A stretch of 64,000 nucleotides of DNA, from the NCBI GenBank assembly GCA_927349885.1, contig OV651819.1, forward strand, positions 26,788,422 to 26,852,421, in the 5' to 3' direction. Source of the DNA: Psylliodes chrysocephalus (taxonomy: Eukaryota > Arthropoda > Insecta > Coleoptera > Chrysomelidae). A program made the translations under genes and the position numbers. Every line of letters starts with the position of its first letter. The first letter of the stretch is position 1. Below are positions 45,311 to 58,700 of the stretch, one piece after another. The notes below the pieces were generated by a model. It ran no database searches, was not told where the DNA came from, and worked only from the letters and a program-made list of their open reading frames with translations.

Positions 45311-47130
45311 TTATAAGAAAATATTATAAGGATATTTCTAAGAATTTAAAAAAATAATAATTTTTAATTTTAAGATACACACTGTATATTTTTTTGGTTA
45401 AGTTATTCCTGAGAATGGAGATTTTTGGAATGGATATTGCAATTACAATGGACAGAAATACTCGTAGATGGGTAAAAGGATAGTAAAGTGGTTCAGTGCC
45501 AGAGTTGCCTAACCAAAATTTCAAAACAACTGGTCTTTGTATATTGTTTTAGAATCATTTCTATACATGCCAAAGTTACCTATTCCTTAAAATTATGTAG
45601 ATCATGACAAAATTAAATACTTATTTGACAAGTGACTATTTTTAAATTTTTCTCAAACTTTGATCTCAACTTACTCACTTTTGCTTAATTATTTTTTAGC
45701 AACTCTGGCACTGAACACCCAATAGAGCTTAAGAATATTAAAAAAATTTCCATGCAGTAAACACAATTTATTTTTAATGTGTACTTTTTGTGATAATGTG
45801 TAATTTTGTGATATTAGATAATTTTAAAGATATAAAATAATAATATTAATTAATCGTGATTAGTGTAAACCTATATTTTTAAATTAACTTCAATCCCTTG
45901 AATAATTTTCAATTTAAAAATGCAATTAAAAAGTAGATGTTGCTGAATATATGTAAGAAAAAACTATTTAAATGTTTATGTCTTGCTAGTGTTTGTCTTT
46001 TTTTATTATTTTGAAATTTTAGAAGCTCCTTATCCCTATTGTTCAAAGTAATTTTTAATTGTAAATTTTAGACTGAGTAAGCCAGCCTTGTCTTATACTT
46101 TTTTATAATGCTTAACAGGACAAATAAATATTATTAATATTATTACAATAAGTAAATTTAACTTTTTCTTTAAGTTTTTCAGTGTTATATTAGGTATTAT
46201 ATGAAACTTACAAAGTTATAGATATAATTTATAAGTTTTAAATTGTTTAAAAATATCTTTTTACTGTTCTGTGATACTAGGTATTAACAATATTTTTAAC
46301 AGGGTTCGTACTGATTAAATTAGGATATAGTTATTAGAGGATATAGTTTTTAGAGGGTTAGATTAAGTTTTGTTGTTGTTTAAATAAAAAAGGACGCATT
46401 GGAGGGCTATGGGGATGGAGGAGGTCGAAAAAAAAAATTACTTGACTAAGCCGATCATTAAAATTTAAATTTTACATATAAAATACATTATATCTAGTTA
46501 GCAAATATTAAAAACAAAAATTGAATTGTTCAGGGAAAACTAATTTGCTTAGTCAGGTAAATTAGTACCTACATTTCAGTATTAGCCCTGCTTTTTAAAT
46601 TAAAAACAGATAATGTATTATATTATAATTTGATGTTAAATTTTAAATTGTTTAAAATTTACATGTTACATTTTTATATTATATTAATGACAAATATAAA
46701 CTATTATTTTATATGTATTCACTGAAAAATTTCCTATCTGTTGTGTATTAATAAGTTATTATTATTAGAGATATTTAAAACAATTGTGGAATTTATATGT
46801 ATGACTGTTTTGTGTTGTTTTTAATTATTTAAAAATGTTCGTTGTGTTCTTTGAAAATTGTATCCAGTTTATTGTTAATAAAATAATGATCACATTGTTA
46901 TTTTACATTTTTATTCTGCAATAATTTTGTGTGGGTTTATTGTGAATATGATGTTTAATATAATGTAATGACATAGTTACCTATTCTAAATAAAATAAAC
47001 TTATTACAAATGTTTTTATTTTTTATTTAAAACAAGTGACATTTTCCGTTTTTCAGAATTTACTTACAATAGAAATTCATTTTACTTCTTGATTGTTTCA
47101 ATTATTCTAAGTAAAAGCTGTAAAATAGGA
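45311..47130. other. Unassigned AT-rich sequence
   Basis: Very AT-rich and simple in composition; no gene, RNA or element recognised. Confidence 0.3.
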
Positions 47131-47610
47131 AAATGTTACTTAAAATTGCTTCAAAACCGAATTATAGTTCATCATAACGTGCTCAGCGCGTTACTGTCGA
47201 GGTCAAACAACTATTTACAGGGGAAACGGCTACCACGGGGGTTTACATCATATGCAAAATATGCCAACCCGTTTACTGCGCAGACCACCCGGCGCTTGGG
47301 TGCTCTGAAGTCCGTTTTACAATAACCAAATTGCATTAAAATGTAAAGCACACTGAATAATTTAATAACATCTCGCTCAGTAACACAAAAAAGTATTATT
47401 TCAACAATTTTAACTTATATATTAAACCAAATTAAAAAATCATGCCTTCACTTAGTTATTTGTACAATGTTAACCTGTCTTTATGTCCGCTACATGCCTG
47501 CTGGCTCCCCCGTGTGCCCGCTGCCAGGGTGACGCGCGCACTGTCAACAAAAAGTAAACAAAAAAACAATATGGTTATGGTTGCCGCCGACGAAAACATG
47601 TGAGTGAGAG
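47130..47610 (+). promoter_or_regulatory. CpG/GC-richer promoter-like region
   Basis: Two GC-rich patches (47170-47325 and 47485-47600; for example CCCCCGTGTGCCCGCTGCC, GACGCGCGCACTG) stand out sharply from surrounding DNA. They precede an ATG in good context (47571). This looks like the 5' end of a gene, but no downstream exon was recognised. Confidence 0.3.
47571..47599 (+). CDS. Possible first coding exon (29 nt)
   Basis: ATGGTTATGG begins with A at -3 and G at +4, a favourable start context. It encodes nine residues (MVMVAADEN) and a partial codon, then meets GTGAGT at 47600, a consensus 5' splice donor. Short first exons of this shape are common, and it sits at the downstream end of the GC-richer region. 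Without a matching acceptor or transcript this is a guess; the product is unknown. Confidence 0.2.
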
Positions 47611-49040
47611 TATTTTTATTTATTTTAGTTTTAGATATGTTATTTGGGATTATTTAAAATAAAGGTATTTTGATGCTTTAACGAGTCTTTACCAGGGAAA
47701 ATTCATTATAAATACATAATTTCCAAATCAAAGAAAGAAATGGTGCCACATTTTAAACAGTCCATGTGAAACCAATTATGAGATAATTTTGATACGAAAT
47801 CGAATACAAACACAAATCGTTCAAGACTAAGACTGCTAAGATTTGCTTTGTCTTTAGCACCCTCAAAACCAGATACACCAAAGATAAAATAATACTTAGT
47901 AATGTTGTTATCACACCTCCAGATTACCTGTGTTACATTTTAATAAGATAGATCAAAATTTCAAAGACGGTCAGTCATCAATTGAATTTGAATCTTACAT
48001 AAGAAACAACGTTTCGATAATGGATTTTTAAATAAATTTAATAGAAAACAGAAAAGTAAAATTTGCAAATTAAAAAAGGCCCTATAATTAATTCCTAATG
48101 TAACGTTTAAACTGCAGTCAAAATTTCATATTTCAACAATTTAATTCAAAACTATTATAATGTAGGTTTGTTCTGGTTTCTTTAAAACTCAATGCAAACT
48201 GTCCGAGAACCAGTGAAACAGTTTAATTCCAAATTATTTGTCGCATACAACTATTAAACTGTCCACTGGTCAACTAGTCTTCTGATAGTTCTCAATGTAT
48301 TTTTGAAGAACCCGGACATACCTAGTATGAGGGCTGTGGCAATATTTTAAAGACCAAAAAGATAAAAAAAATAATTGAAGTTACTGCATTTAATTTTTTT
48401 TCTGTTTCAGTTTATATGGATGGTTGCCTTTTATATTATTTCCCAAGATTCAAGAATATTTTTTTTTATTTATTTATTAGACATTAGTTTTTTCAAATCA
48501 AGTACATGAATTATTTGTTTTGTAATTTCTGATTTTCATTATTTTAACCGAAGATAGTTAAAGTACATCTAAATAATAATGTAATATTTGTGATATTAGA
48601 GTAACTTTCTTAAAGATAATAAATATTTGGAGATAATTTATAATACTAGAATTTGTTTTTAAGTCAAACTCATTAGATAATCTTTAGAGAATAACATTTT
48701 CATGAAATTAGGAGTATTTTTAATATATACAAATAATGATGGTAGGTTGGGTTATCCGGGTTTTCCTCACCATAGCAAATAATAACTATTCTTGCCACTC
48801 ACAAGCTCTTCTTGGTGTTTAACTCATGTAGGGTGAAGTGTAGGAAAATCTTTCAGTATTGTTGTATTGCCATTAATTTGATTTATTTTTCTTGGGAATT
48901 TTTAGTAAATATAATTATATAAAACTTTGTATGGTATTTATTTTACCCCTCATAGTTATTTGTCATAGAATTTTACATTTTTATTGGCATTTCATAATTG
49001 TTACAAACAGCTAATAAAAAAGCAAAATTTTAATTATAAT
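47611..49040. other. Unassigned AT-rich sequence
   Basis: If the donor at 47600 is real this would be intron. No element or exon recognised. Confidence 0.3.
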
Positions 49041-49059
49041 TAAGAGGAGAAAAATTTAC

Positions 49060-49350
49060 TTTAGCAATTATCTTTTTCTAACCAATACGAAATAGAGCTA
49101 TGAACATTTCTAGTTTATTTTTAATTTTTAGTGAATGAATAATATGTACATTTAGGTAAAGGTGAAATATTTGTTTCTCTGAAGCCACTATTCCGAAATC
49201 TGATTTATTTTCTGAAAAATTGAGAAAATCTTTATGAAACAAAATTTTGCGATTTTTGCTATTAAAATTGATCAAATTTTAAAAAAGTGGCTTCAGAGGA
49301 AAGAACGTCTACCTTCACTTACATGTTCTTTCTTTCACCAAAAATGAACT
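49060..49350. mobile_element. Foldback element, copy D (diverged)
   Basis: Left arm ACATTTAGGTAAAGGTG...CTCTGAAGCCACT is inverted against AGTGGCTTCAGAGGAAAG...CCTTCACTTACATGTTC, centred near 49225. Layout and several words match copies A and C (GTAGGTAAAGG, CTCTGGAG.CAC), but the sequence has drifted, so it may be a sister subfamily. Confidence 0.6.
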
Positions 49351-51342
49351 GAAATTTTGGATGCCTATATTTCGTATTAGATGGAATATAATAATTGTTA
49401 AAATAAATGCTCCTTTTAGTGGAAGTAAAATAAGCCCGCCAATTTTCAAATTAAATATGGTATTACGGGTAACTGCATTACCAACAGAGTAATGATTGAA
49501 CAGTTAATATTGTAGGTAACTACGTTACCGACAGAGTAGGATTAGTTGAACCACCCGCTCCCACAGGTCGCTGCAAGCAAACTTGTTGCCAAATTTCTAC
49601 AAAGAAACGGCAACTCTTAATAATCTTTCCTCCATGACGGCTACCCTGAGAGCCGACGTCCCAAGTATGGGCATTTGACTGTACCTATTTAGAAAGATTC
49701 ATTAAATAATTTGAATCAGTTTAGCTTATATTACACCCAGTTTAACAGAGTATCCTTTTCAATGATATTTTACTGAGGTAACCCGATTTTTTTGACCACT
49801 TTGCATTTCATTGTAAATTTCAATGAAATCGTTTTAGACATAAATCTCCGTTATATACATATATAGGCGAAAATTTAAATAGAGATTTATTGCCATTGTT
49901 TTTAATTTTCACTAGCTGTGAAACGAATGATAAACCTTTTGTTACATGATTTGGGCGTCGCTATTTCCAACAGATCTCTAAACAGACGGATCGGCACGTA
50001 CAACTTTTTAACAAATTTGTTAATTATTTGTTGACGATTGTATTTGAAATTAATTATTGTTTCATTGAAATTGATAAAAGAATTATGTCCATTGTGGCCT
50101 AATTCCCTGTAAAATAATGTTTTGTGTTCAATTAAATAAATTAGCCTGTCAGCTTCATTTCATTATTTTAGTTGTAAATAACAGTGTGTGGTTAGAAATT
50201 GCAAAATAAATATGATGTGTAAGTGATTAGTGGGTATTTTAATTAATATGTGAATGTAGTTGGTAAATCAGTGCGATTCTTCTATTAAATCATATCGTAT
50301 GATGTGAAAATTTATTTTCGAGATTTAGAAAAAATTATAATAAATTATATCCAGTTAACTACCCAATCAATTAAATTGAAATCCTTTACAATAAATATAA
50401 TTAGTATCGTTAATTCCACGATTTGAAATTTAATTAAACATATTTAATATTTAACACTGGTTACTGATCACGAATATTTTATTTTCGGTAGAAAATGTTG
50501 AAATAAAATGTAATCAATTTATCTGTAACTCTTGAAATTGCTCGAGTGGCACTATAAAAGTATAATTATTGTAGTTCGAAAATAATTCAAACATTTATAT
50601 TGGAAAATGGCCTAATAATAATAGACAGGTTCATGCAATTGAGTATCTCTAAAAATGTGAAGTATCTTTATATAAATATATTTTATCCATTATCCAAAAT
50701 TGCTTTATATTTGATTTTACAATTAAAAATATTGATTTAATTTAGATCTCTATTAGGAATAAACAATAACAGGTATTAGTAATTTAGAATATTTTTGAAT
50801 AGAGTATTGATATATTATGTCAATACACCACATTTTTGTGACAGTAAAATCAGTTCTATCTCTGGATATGTTTGATATAGAAGTTTTAGCAATGGATCCG
50901 TAGAATTATTGACCATGATATTTATCCTATTTATTTTAAAAATTATTAAAGTATAACACAAGCTGTAATTGTTCATTCTAATCTTAGAAGATATAGGTAT
51001 AAAAAGAAAACATACATTTGTTAAAATATTTTTTTTTTTTTATATATATATAATTGACTCATAAGATGGCGATGTTAAAAATCTCAGCCCATCAATTAAC
51101 TTACGTTGGTTTATTTATTATTTCCCTGACCAGGACAGTTTCATTTTCTTCTTAATGGTGTTTGACCAAGTTTAAAATTAAGAGGTTAGGATTAAATTAT
51201 ACAAAATTTCCGATAAAAATAAATAATATATTTTCACAGTGTTAAAAAATAATTCGATTATAGGAAATTAAGAAATATGAATATCTAGTTTATTGTTTTG
51301 CGAGCCATTTTCGAAAAGTACGATCATGCTTTTATCCCTTAA
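49351..51342. other. Unassigned sequence
   Basis: Two short near-repeats GGTAACT(G/A)C(A/G)TTACC(A/G)ACAGAGTA lie at 49468 and 49516. A GC-richer patch at 49540-49680 has no recognised content. The rest is AT-rich and unassigned. Confidence 0.3.
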
Positions 51343-51369
51343 GTCTCTCTCTCTCTCTCTCGCTCTCTC
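51343..51369. repeat. (CT)n microsatellite
   Basis: Short CT dinucleotide run with one G interruption. Confidence 0.9.
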
Positions 51370-54300
51370 GTTACTAAGAATATTGAATGAAGTCCCACTC
51401 AGAATTTTGGCGACTATAATCAAACAATACACCAAATTTAATGTTACACTTGGTGTAGAAATTAGTTATTTATGAAACGATGCACTCTAAGCCTCCGGAC
51501 AACGTCGTTTTAACGTTGAATATGTTTTTAGTTAAACTAGGACGATTTTACAACGTTTACTTAACCGTCTACAAGTAGTAAATATATTGAGAATGGGAAT
51601 AACTTTGTAAAGTTTAAGAGACAACTTTAGTTAGATTAAAGATTTTCTTCACGTAGGGCTGTCGTTGTAAGATTTAACTATGCAGTGGGTAATTTTTTAG
51701 TTAGGTTATAAATGTCAACTTTGCAACTAACGTAATACAATGATATATCCTATCTACTAAAATAAGACGATAAAATAATAGAAATACAATTACAAATGCA
51801 TTTTATTTTTTTTACAAATACTTTACCTTGGGTAATATGAAATCTTTAAAAAAGTCTTTTAAAAACGGTATTTAATTAAAAATGAAAGAAAGCTCTAAAT
51901 ACACTGCCTTCCATTCGCGCTTCGGATATTATGATATATTTGCAATTTGTCTTAAACATTTTTCCAAATAACACTTAATAAACTGCAACACTTTATTCAC
52001 TGTAGAAAAATAGGCCAGCACATGCGCTTTAAAAAAGAGGATAAAAAACCATGTAAGAAAATCATACCACCAAAGTGCCTAATCAGCTGTGCCCTCTATT
52101 GACACGGCTAGGCAAGTAACTGTAGACTGGGTACAGCTGGTTGAGCACTTTACTAATGGGTAGCACTAGATTCACAAATAAAAAATTAATTATCTGGGCG
52201 ACTAACGTTGAAAATTAGTATATTCTTGAGCCTATTATACTACTTTGCAATGTTCAAAGTGTAACTATCTTTGTAAGCATGGTCGGCCATTATGCGAATA
52301 AAATTTAGGACGTAAACAAACATAAACAAAGAAATAAAAAGCCCTATTTTAATTTTCTTGAAACAATTCATATATATCCCGTTTAGTTCGCGTTTGACTC
52401 AATATCAACTTTAAATAATGTTCATCAAAATTATTTTTTTGATTTTTGAGTTTTGAGAAATTTGTAACGGATTAAAGGCGCGCGTGTTATTTTGGCATAA
52501 AGCAATAGTATATTTGACAGCAAAATGAAATGCGTTGCTAATTTCTGTTTTCGAAGTCGTTATTTTGCGGAAATATAAATAAGGTATCTTGATCATAAGA
52601 ATAAAATATTTTGATATAACATGCGGTAGTAGTTATCAGAAAGTTATGTTTGCTTTATATTTATTTATACATTTTCATATAGGCATATACACAAATAAAA
52701 TACTAATGTAAAAAAGGTAGTTATTACTTCTTCAAAAAAAATCATCAATTTTGGTTTGTTTCGAACATTATTTTTCACAATTTCTGATAACATTTAGAAT
52801 TAAATTAGATATTTTTAAAGATGATTTTCAAAACTTAACAAGGACTTTATTAATACTTTTTTACTTCTAAATTCTTTATTCAATTTTTAAAAATATTTTT
52901 ACAATACATCCACACATAAATAAAAACCTCATGTACGCAGTACATTCGGCGACCCTAACGGAGAACCGTTAAAGATAAAGGCGATTCCCCCGCCTTTTAT
53001 ATGTTGCGTATTTGACTATTGTGATGGTGCTAAAAACATAGCCGCCCTTGGAATGTTTAAAAAGAAACCGAAAATAAAATTTATTTTATTGTGTACCTAT
53101 TTATTAATTTAAGTTACATTCAGGGCTCTAGAAATAATCTAATTAAATATAACTCGATATTAATAAATTGGCGCCTATTTCTAGGGGTACTGAATTTTTC
53201 GTATATTTTGCAATTTGTCTCGACATAATTTTGTCATTAATAATCAAAGAATAGGGTCCTCGAGCTAAAGCTCTCGGACTCTATTCAAATTAAAACTTTC
53301 GGTTATTTCTGTACACTTTACCACATTAAGTGCATTTTTTTCATTAGTGGCTATCTTCTTTCGCCCAGATCTGGGAACCTTTCTCACACATCCTGTTTCA
53401 TTCAATTTGCTCAAATTTAATAATTCTGTATATTGGTAAATGGGCGAAATCCTGTCAGAAATGTTTCATTACAAGCTTCTTGTAGTGATTTTTTGTGTCC
53501 ACAAACCCAATAATCATCAATAGTGTAATTCTTTCACGTTTACTCAGTTTAAATTAATAAAAATTCTTAGTAGTATCAAATGTTGACAGTTATTTATTGT
53601 TACGTATTGGGATAGTTTGGGTAAAATGAATAGACTTAATTAATTAAACTCAACTTGTTTAATTGTCTTCATAAACTAGAATGAATTAAAATCTATAGAT
53701 TAATAACAGGTCGGTATTTCTGTCAGAGATTTGCATCAAGAATCGTATTCATAAAACTGAGTGATTATTATAAAGATGTCAGAATTGACATTTATAATGT
53801 TGAAGAGTGAAACCATGGCAAAACAATTTAAATTGGTACATTATGATAGCATAGACAAATGTGTGGATAGTTATTTATTAATTATTTAAAACAACGTTTA
53901 TTTACGTTTCTGTTTTATTATTTCTTATGATAACGTAAGTCAAAGACCACCCGAACTCTATATTGGTGGATTCAGAACGAAAATATGTATCTGAAAAAAA
54001 ATTAAATACAGGATGATTCATTTAAAATTCTATCTGATAACGTTATCTCTAGATAAATATGACAGATGAAGAAAATCCCAAGCATGAAATATACGAAAAG
54101 ATTTGTTTCACTCAATTTTCAGTACAATCCATAATTGAGCAATAAATCGTGTATTCCGCCAGTTTCTGCCAACCTTGTATGTAACATACTCGATTTACGG
54201 TAAAGAAGATGAAACGGAATAAGAAGAGCGTTATTAAGTTATAAGTTCAGAAACAAATACTTTCGTATTTTATACGAGCGACGGTGCTTTCACAACTCCC

Positions 54301-54916
54301 ATTCGCAGTAATCTATTTTTTACTGTCTTTTATTAAGATTGCACATAACCTTTCAAAAAAAAAAACCTTTCCTTTATAGCAAATAAAAAGATACTAAAAA
54401 GATGAAATGACGTAATATCCGAATGCCATATTAGGAACAAAGAAAAGGAAAAAATTGACAAACGTCCTCTTTGACACTCTTATACGACGAAAGAACAATA
54501 TTAAATTATAAGAAATATCTTCGCACACCTAATTTTCGTTGCCGCTAACAAGGTACAATAAAATACAAAAGAAGGCCGGAGACCGCCGCCGAAAATGAGT
54601 GAAAAATAAGTCAAGCAAACACAAGAGGTAAGGTTAATATGGCGTGAAGTTCCGGAAAATCAGCAAGAACGTCTCGCTCTGGGGGCCAATTCGCAATTAG
54701 AACAAAGCGTTGGATATAACGAAACCCGATAATAAAATTTCTAAAAGGGTTAGTCTAAAAATTATAGGTCAAACAGTATTTATTAAAATTATTAAAACCA
54801 CCCGTATCTATTAAATAAAATCAAGAGATAATTACTCATTAGGAAAAGCACTCCAACATTTATACGAGGTAAACATTTATAAATAGTCACCATATTATGG
54901 ATTTCATGTACCGTTA
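51370..54916. other. Unassigned sequence
   Basis: No gene or element recognised over 3.5 kb. Patches at 52930-53040 and 54150-54310 and 54540-54720 are GC-richer and could be regulatory or conserved non-coding DNA; this needs cross-species alignment to judge. Confidence 0.3.
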
Positions 54917-55324
54917 TGTCATGAAATTCCTAACCTGACCCTGTGTCTAAAGCAAGCGCGACCTTCAGCTGGCACCCGACTCATGCTCGAGGCGACGGAA
55001 CGTTCAGGAATGCCGCTGACGCACTAGAAACGGCTAGAACGGGCGGAGAGTGCCGTTGAGTTAGAGATGGAATTTTCGGGACCGTCTAGAGTATTCTGGT
55101 TACAATGTTGGCTTGATATAAATATCGCGAGTTTGAAGACGGCAGTCAGTTGATTATAGACAGTTTAGTATAGAGCATTGTAATGACAAGTTAAAGTGTA
55201 AGAAATAAATTAGAATTGTTAGTTAGTGTCTAAGTATTATATAAATTAAATAGTGCATCTGAAATAAATTGCAAATAGTGTGTTTTAAATAAATAAACTA
55301 TAATTAAATTAGACTATCGTCACA
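54917..55324 (+). mobile_element. Probable 5' LTR of second gypsy family (408 bp)
   Basis: Starts TGTCATG and ends CGTCACA, with a TATA-like GATATAAATATCGC at 55113. One base later TGGTGTTAAAAGTGG (55326) is a plausible primer-binding site. The gag ATG follows at 55366. No 3' LTR is seen; the element is truncated downstream. The left boundary is my best guess. Confidence 0.55.
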
Positions 55325-55365
55325 TTGGTGTTAAAAGTGGAACTATAAATAAATAGTGGACAATA

Positions 55366-56545
55366 ATGGCTAAAAGACTGTGTGATTTAAAAGTGACCGA
55401 GCTACGTCGGAAGTTAGAAGATCGCGAGTTGGAGACGACAGGGAAGGAAACAGAACTGGCAGAGAGGCTTAAAGAAGCACTAAAAAGTGAAGGTTTGGAT
55501 CTGGAAACGTATCTATTTTCTGATGATGCGTCTTATATAATTTCTTCTTTGGAAAGTAAAATGTCTTCCATGAAAACCGATATATCTTCTGACATTTCTT
55601 CTTTAGATAATAAAGTTTCTTTCATGGTAACCAAAGTTTCTTTAGATGTTTTCTCCTAAAAAAATTATATTTCCTCTTTAGAAAATAGAGTTTCGTCTGA
55701 TATTTCTTCCTAAGAAGAAAAGGTGTCTTCTGATATGACGTCCGTGAAAAACGAAATCTCTTCTTTAGAAACTAAAGTTTCTTCTGATATCTCTTCTTTA
55801 AAAGATGAAATTTCTTTCGACTTGGAAAACAAAATGTCTGCTGTAGAAGAGAAAATAAAACAGATGGAAAAGAAGATAGAAGAACTGGAACATTCAGAAC
55901 CGGCCAAGAACGGTGAAATAAAGTTCCATGAGTTGAAATTAGAAGGAGCTGTAAACTCTCCTCGTATTAAAGCTCCAACTTTCGACGGAAATATGTCATG
56001 GGCCAACTACCTTAAACAGTTCGAGACAGCTGTTAGAGCAAATGAATGGTCTGAAAGAGAAAAGGCTGTGAATCTAACAATCGCCCTTCGAGAAGACGCT
56101 TTAGATATCCTTCAGACTATACCCGTGGACGAGACAGATGATTTTTAACAACTAAAAAAGAGACTCAATATGCGATATGGCCACGCACATTTAAAACATC
56201 TATAGTAGTCACAGTTAAAGAATCGCAAACAAAAACGAGACTCTTCAAGAATACGAAGTACATATTGCCAGGTTAGTGTGACTTGCTTACCCAGAAGCTC
56301 CGGAAAATATGATGGAATGTTTGGCAGTCCAAACAGTAATTGATAGACTCCGTTACCACGAGATGCAGAAAACACTCCGCTTAGCCCGCCACAAAACAAT
56401 GGTCGATGTCTTGTACGCTGCTTTAGAATATGAGGAAGCTACGCATGCTTCTGGTGGATACAGTAAAGTGAGGACTGTAAAAGCAGAAAACGTAGAAGAT
56501 AAACTCGACCAACTAGTTAACATAATGAAAACCTTTACTGATTAA
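55366..56545 (+). pseudogene. Gag pseudogene with SAP domain and coiled-coil repeats
   Basis: ATG 55366 opens with a SAP-like domain (about residues 6-45, LKVTELRRKLEDREL), then a coiled coil built of repeated ISSL-x-x-KVSS units, then a Gag capsid-type domain (IKAPTFDGNMSWANYLKQFE from about 55966), ending near 56545. Stops interrupt it at 55657 (TAA), 55710 (TAA) and 56146 (TAA), and the frame shifts by one between about 56200 and 56310. It would have been the structural protein of the element whose LTR lies at 54917. Architecture parallels the Gag at 14-16 kb, although the sequences are clearly different families. Confidence 0.8.
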
Positions 56546-56546
56546 A

Positions 56547-57600
56547 AGATGAAGAAAAAGACCATCAAGTGCTGGAATTGCGGTGAACTGGGACATGTAT
56601 GCAGTTCGTGCAAACGCCCTAGGGTCCCAACAATTGAAGAAAACACGCTGCAGGAACTGGGACATGTACGCAGTTCGTGCAAACGCCCTAGGGTCCCAAC
56701 AATTGAAGAAAACACGCCGCAGGAAAACTAGAGCGGGTCGGCCTAGAGGGGGCAGCTTCGACCCGAAACCGTTCCAAAGACCCTCTCATACTGATAGCCT
56801 CTTTGAAATGTCGCGATGATAGTGTATACGTAGACGGTGAAGTAAATGGTAAAAAGTATACACTGTTGGTGAATACTGGAACAACTAGGACCATTATACG
56901 ACCAACAACCATAAAGAACTATAAGAGACTTCTATCAACAAGATTACGACTGCGGACTGCCACAGGTGAAAGTGCCAACATCCATGGGGAAATCCAGGTT
57001 CAATTGGGAAGTGGTACAGAAAAGTTCACTCATACTGTTATTGTCGCTGATATGTAAAGGAGGATACAGTGGTACCTGGAAAAAATGAAACAGTTACGGT
57101 AGCACGACTTCAAGAAACTATGGAAGAAGGAACACCTGTTATGATGGAACCTTGGAACCACGATGAAGAGGTTGGACGAGGAATTCTGATTGGAAAGGGG
57201 TTGGTCACGACTGCTAAAGAGATTCCAGTTCGACTTATAAACGTTAATGATCACCCAATTACCATCAAGAAAGAGACCAGAATCGGAAGTTGTGTACCAG
57301 TAAAGTCCATAATTTGTCAGACTACAACTTCTGACAATTTCAATGACAAATTTGAACAAATGATTGCAGTTGCTGGTCAATCTCTGAATCAATTAGAGAA
57401 AAAGAAAATAAAGAAATTTCTTCAAAGATATCGTGACATTTTTGTACCAAAAGGAGGAAAAACAGGAAGAACTTCTGTCGTGAAACACAAAATTGACACT
57501 AATGACGCCAGGCCGATTCGTCAATCAGCTCGAAGATTACCAAAGGCCAAGAGACAGGAAGCTGAAAGGATTTGGAATCAGCGGCTTATAATTTGTTTTT
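56547..57600 (+). pseudogene. Zinc knuckle, protease and RT N-terminus of gypsy Pol, broken
   Basis: A CCHC knuckle CWNCGELGHVCSSC (C-x2-C-x4-H-x4-C) lies at about 56573-56614. A retroviral-type protease follows in another frame: LVNTGTTRTIIRP (about 56869-56905), where the catalytic DTG is changed to NTG. After a stop at 57055 the frame continues with the linker and the RPIRQSARRLPKAKRQEAER block just upstream of RT (57512-57570). There the match ends abruptly and unrelated non-LTR sequence begins soon after. Frame changes, the Asp-to-Asn change and the truncation make it dead. Confidence 0.75.
56585..56722 (+). repeat. 69-bp tandem duplication within the zinc-knuckle region
   Basis: GAACTGGGACATGTAYGCAG starts at 56585 and 56654. 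The duplication is in frame (23 codons) and copies the second half of the knuckle; the second copy has Arg where the first has the third ligand-side Cys. Confidence 0.95.
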
Positions 57601-57825
57601 ATAACAAAACTGTCTAGGCCAAGTAAATATAATTTACATTTATTTACTGCTCAACTAACAGCCAATAATTCAAATTTTACCATAGCATATCTTGTTTAAT
57701 ATCACAAAGAAATCTTGACCCCAGTGTACCAACTTCCAAACTTCATCATGCTGTTGTAATAAAACATAGCTCAAACCATGTAGTTTTGAGGCATCCGTTT
57801 TGTATTTCTGTTGGTAATAATGGGT
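57601..57825. other. Junction sequence, unassigned
   Basis: Between the cut-off gypsy relic and the non-LTR RT relic; no recognisable content, though it may be decayed upstream RT. Confidence 0.3.
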
Positions 57826-58700
57826 CATAATAGTATAAATCATGATGTACTTTTAGAATGACTCATAAAATTTGGGTTGTCTGAAAACTTTATAGAATTA
57901 ATAACATTCTATTTATAAAATAGAAAGTTTGTCGTTAGTCATAATGGAAATCTTTAAGGGAAATACCATGCAAATTCTGGAGTACCACAAGGGTCTAATC
58001 TTAGACCCTTACTATTTATTATATTTATTAACGATCTCCCTTCCGTCCTTAAGCACGCTGAGTGTCTTCTATTTGCAGATGACCTCAAAATTTATAGGCG
58101 GATATTCTCTGTTCGAGATTGTGTTACGCTTCAAAAAGATATGCATATGGTCTATGAATGGAGGATGATTAACAAACTGCATTTTAACATCAGTAAATGT
58201 AACGTAATGAGTATAACTCTTTCAAGAGAAACATTTGTATTCGAATATGAGATGGGCGGAGATACCTTGGTAAGATGTAAAGAAATTAAAGACCTTGGTG
58301 TGATATACATCTTTTCATTTGCTACACACTTAAAAAACATAGTTTCCGCTGCCAATAAGACATTGGGATATGTAATGAGACAAACAGCAAATTTTGCCAA
58401 CATTGTCACCATAAAGTTGCTATATTTTACTCCAGCAAGACCTAAATTGGATTTCGCATCAACTTTTTGATTTTCTGAACACACAACTAGCTTAAAAATA
58501 GTAGAGAAGGTTCAGAATAAATTTCTTAGATATTTATATTTAAAAAAATATCGTATCTTGCCTGACTATAATACAGTCAGATCTAGTCATCTCAGAAATG
58601 AATTTAAAATTTTCATTGGACCAAGGAAGAACTTTATCTACTGTTATGTTCCTGTATAAAGTTATTAACAGTAAAATTAATAGCCCCGAAATTCTTTCAT
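57826..58700 (+). pseudogene. Non-LTR retrotransposon RT (Jockey/R1-like), degenerate
   Basis: In one frame the translation gives SGVPQGSNLRPLLF (57976), then LLFADDLKIYRR with the FADD catalytic box (58068-58100), then NKLHFNISKCNVM and a DLGV block, A-K-LGYVMR, and KIVEKVQNKFLRYLY (58490-58545). These are the ordered palm and thumb landmarks of a Jockey/R1-type RT. Stops occur upstream (57865, 57916, 57955) and at 58468. The endonuclease domain and ORF1 are absent. It is a 5'-truncated, decayed copy. The RT catalytic residues remain but the frame does not. Confidence 0.8.
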
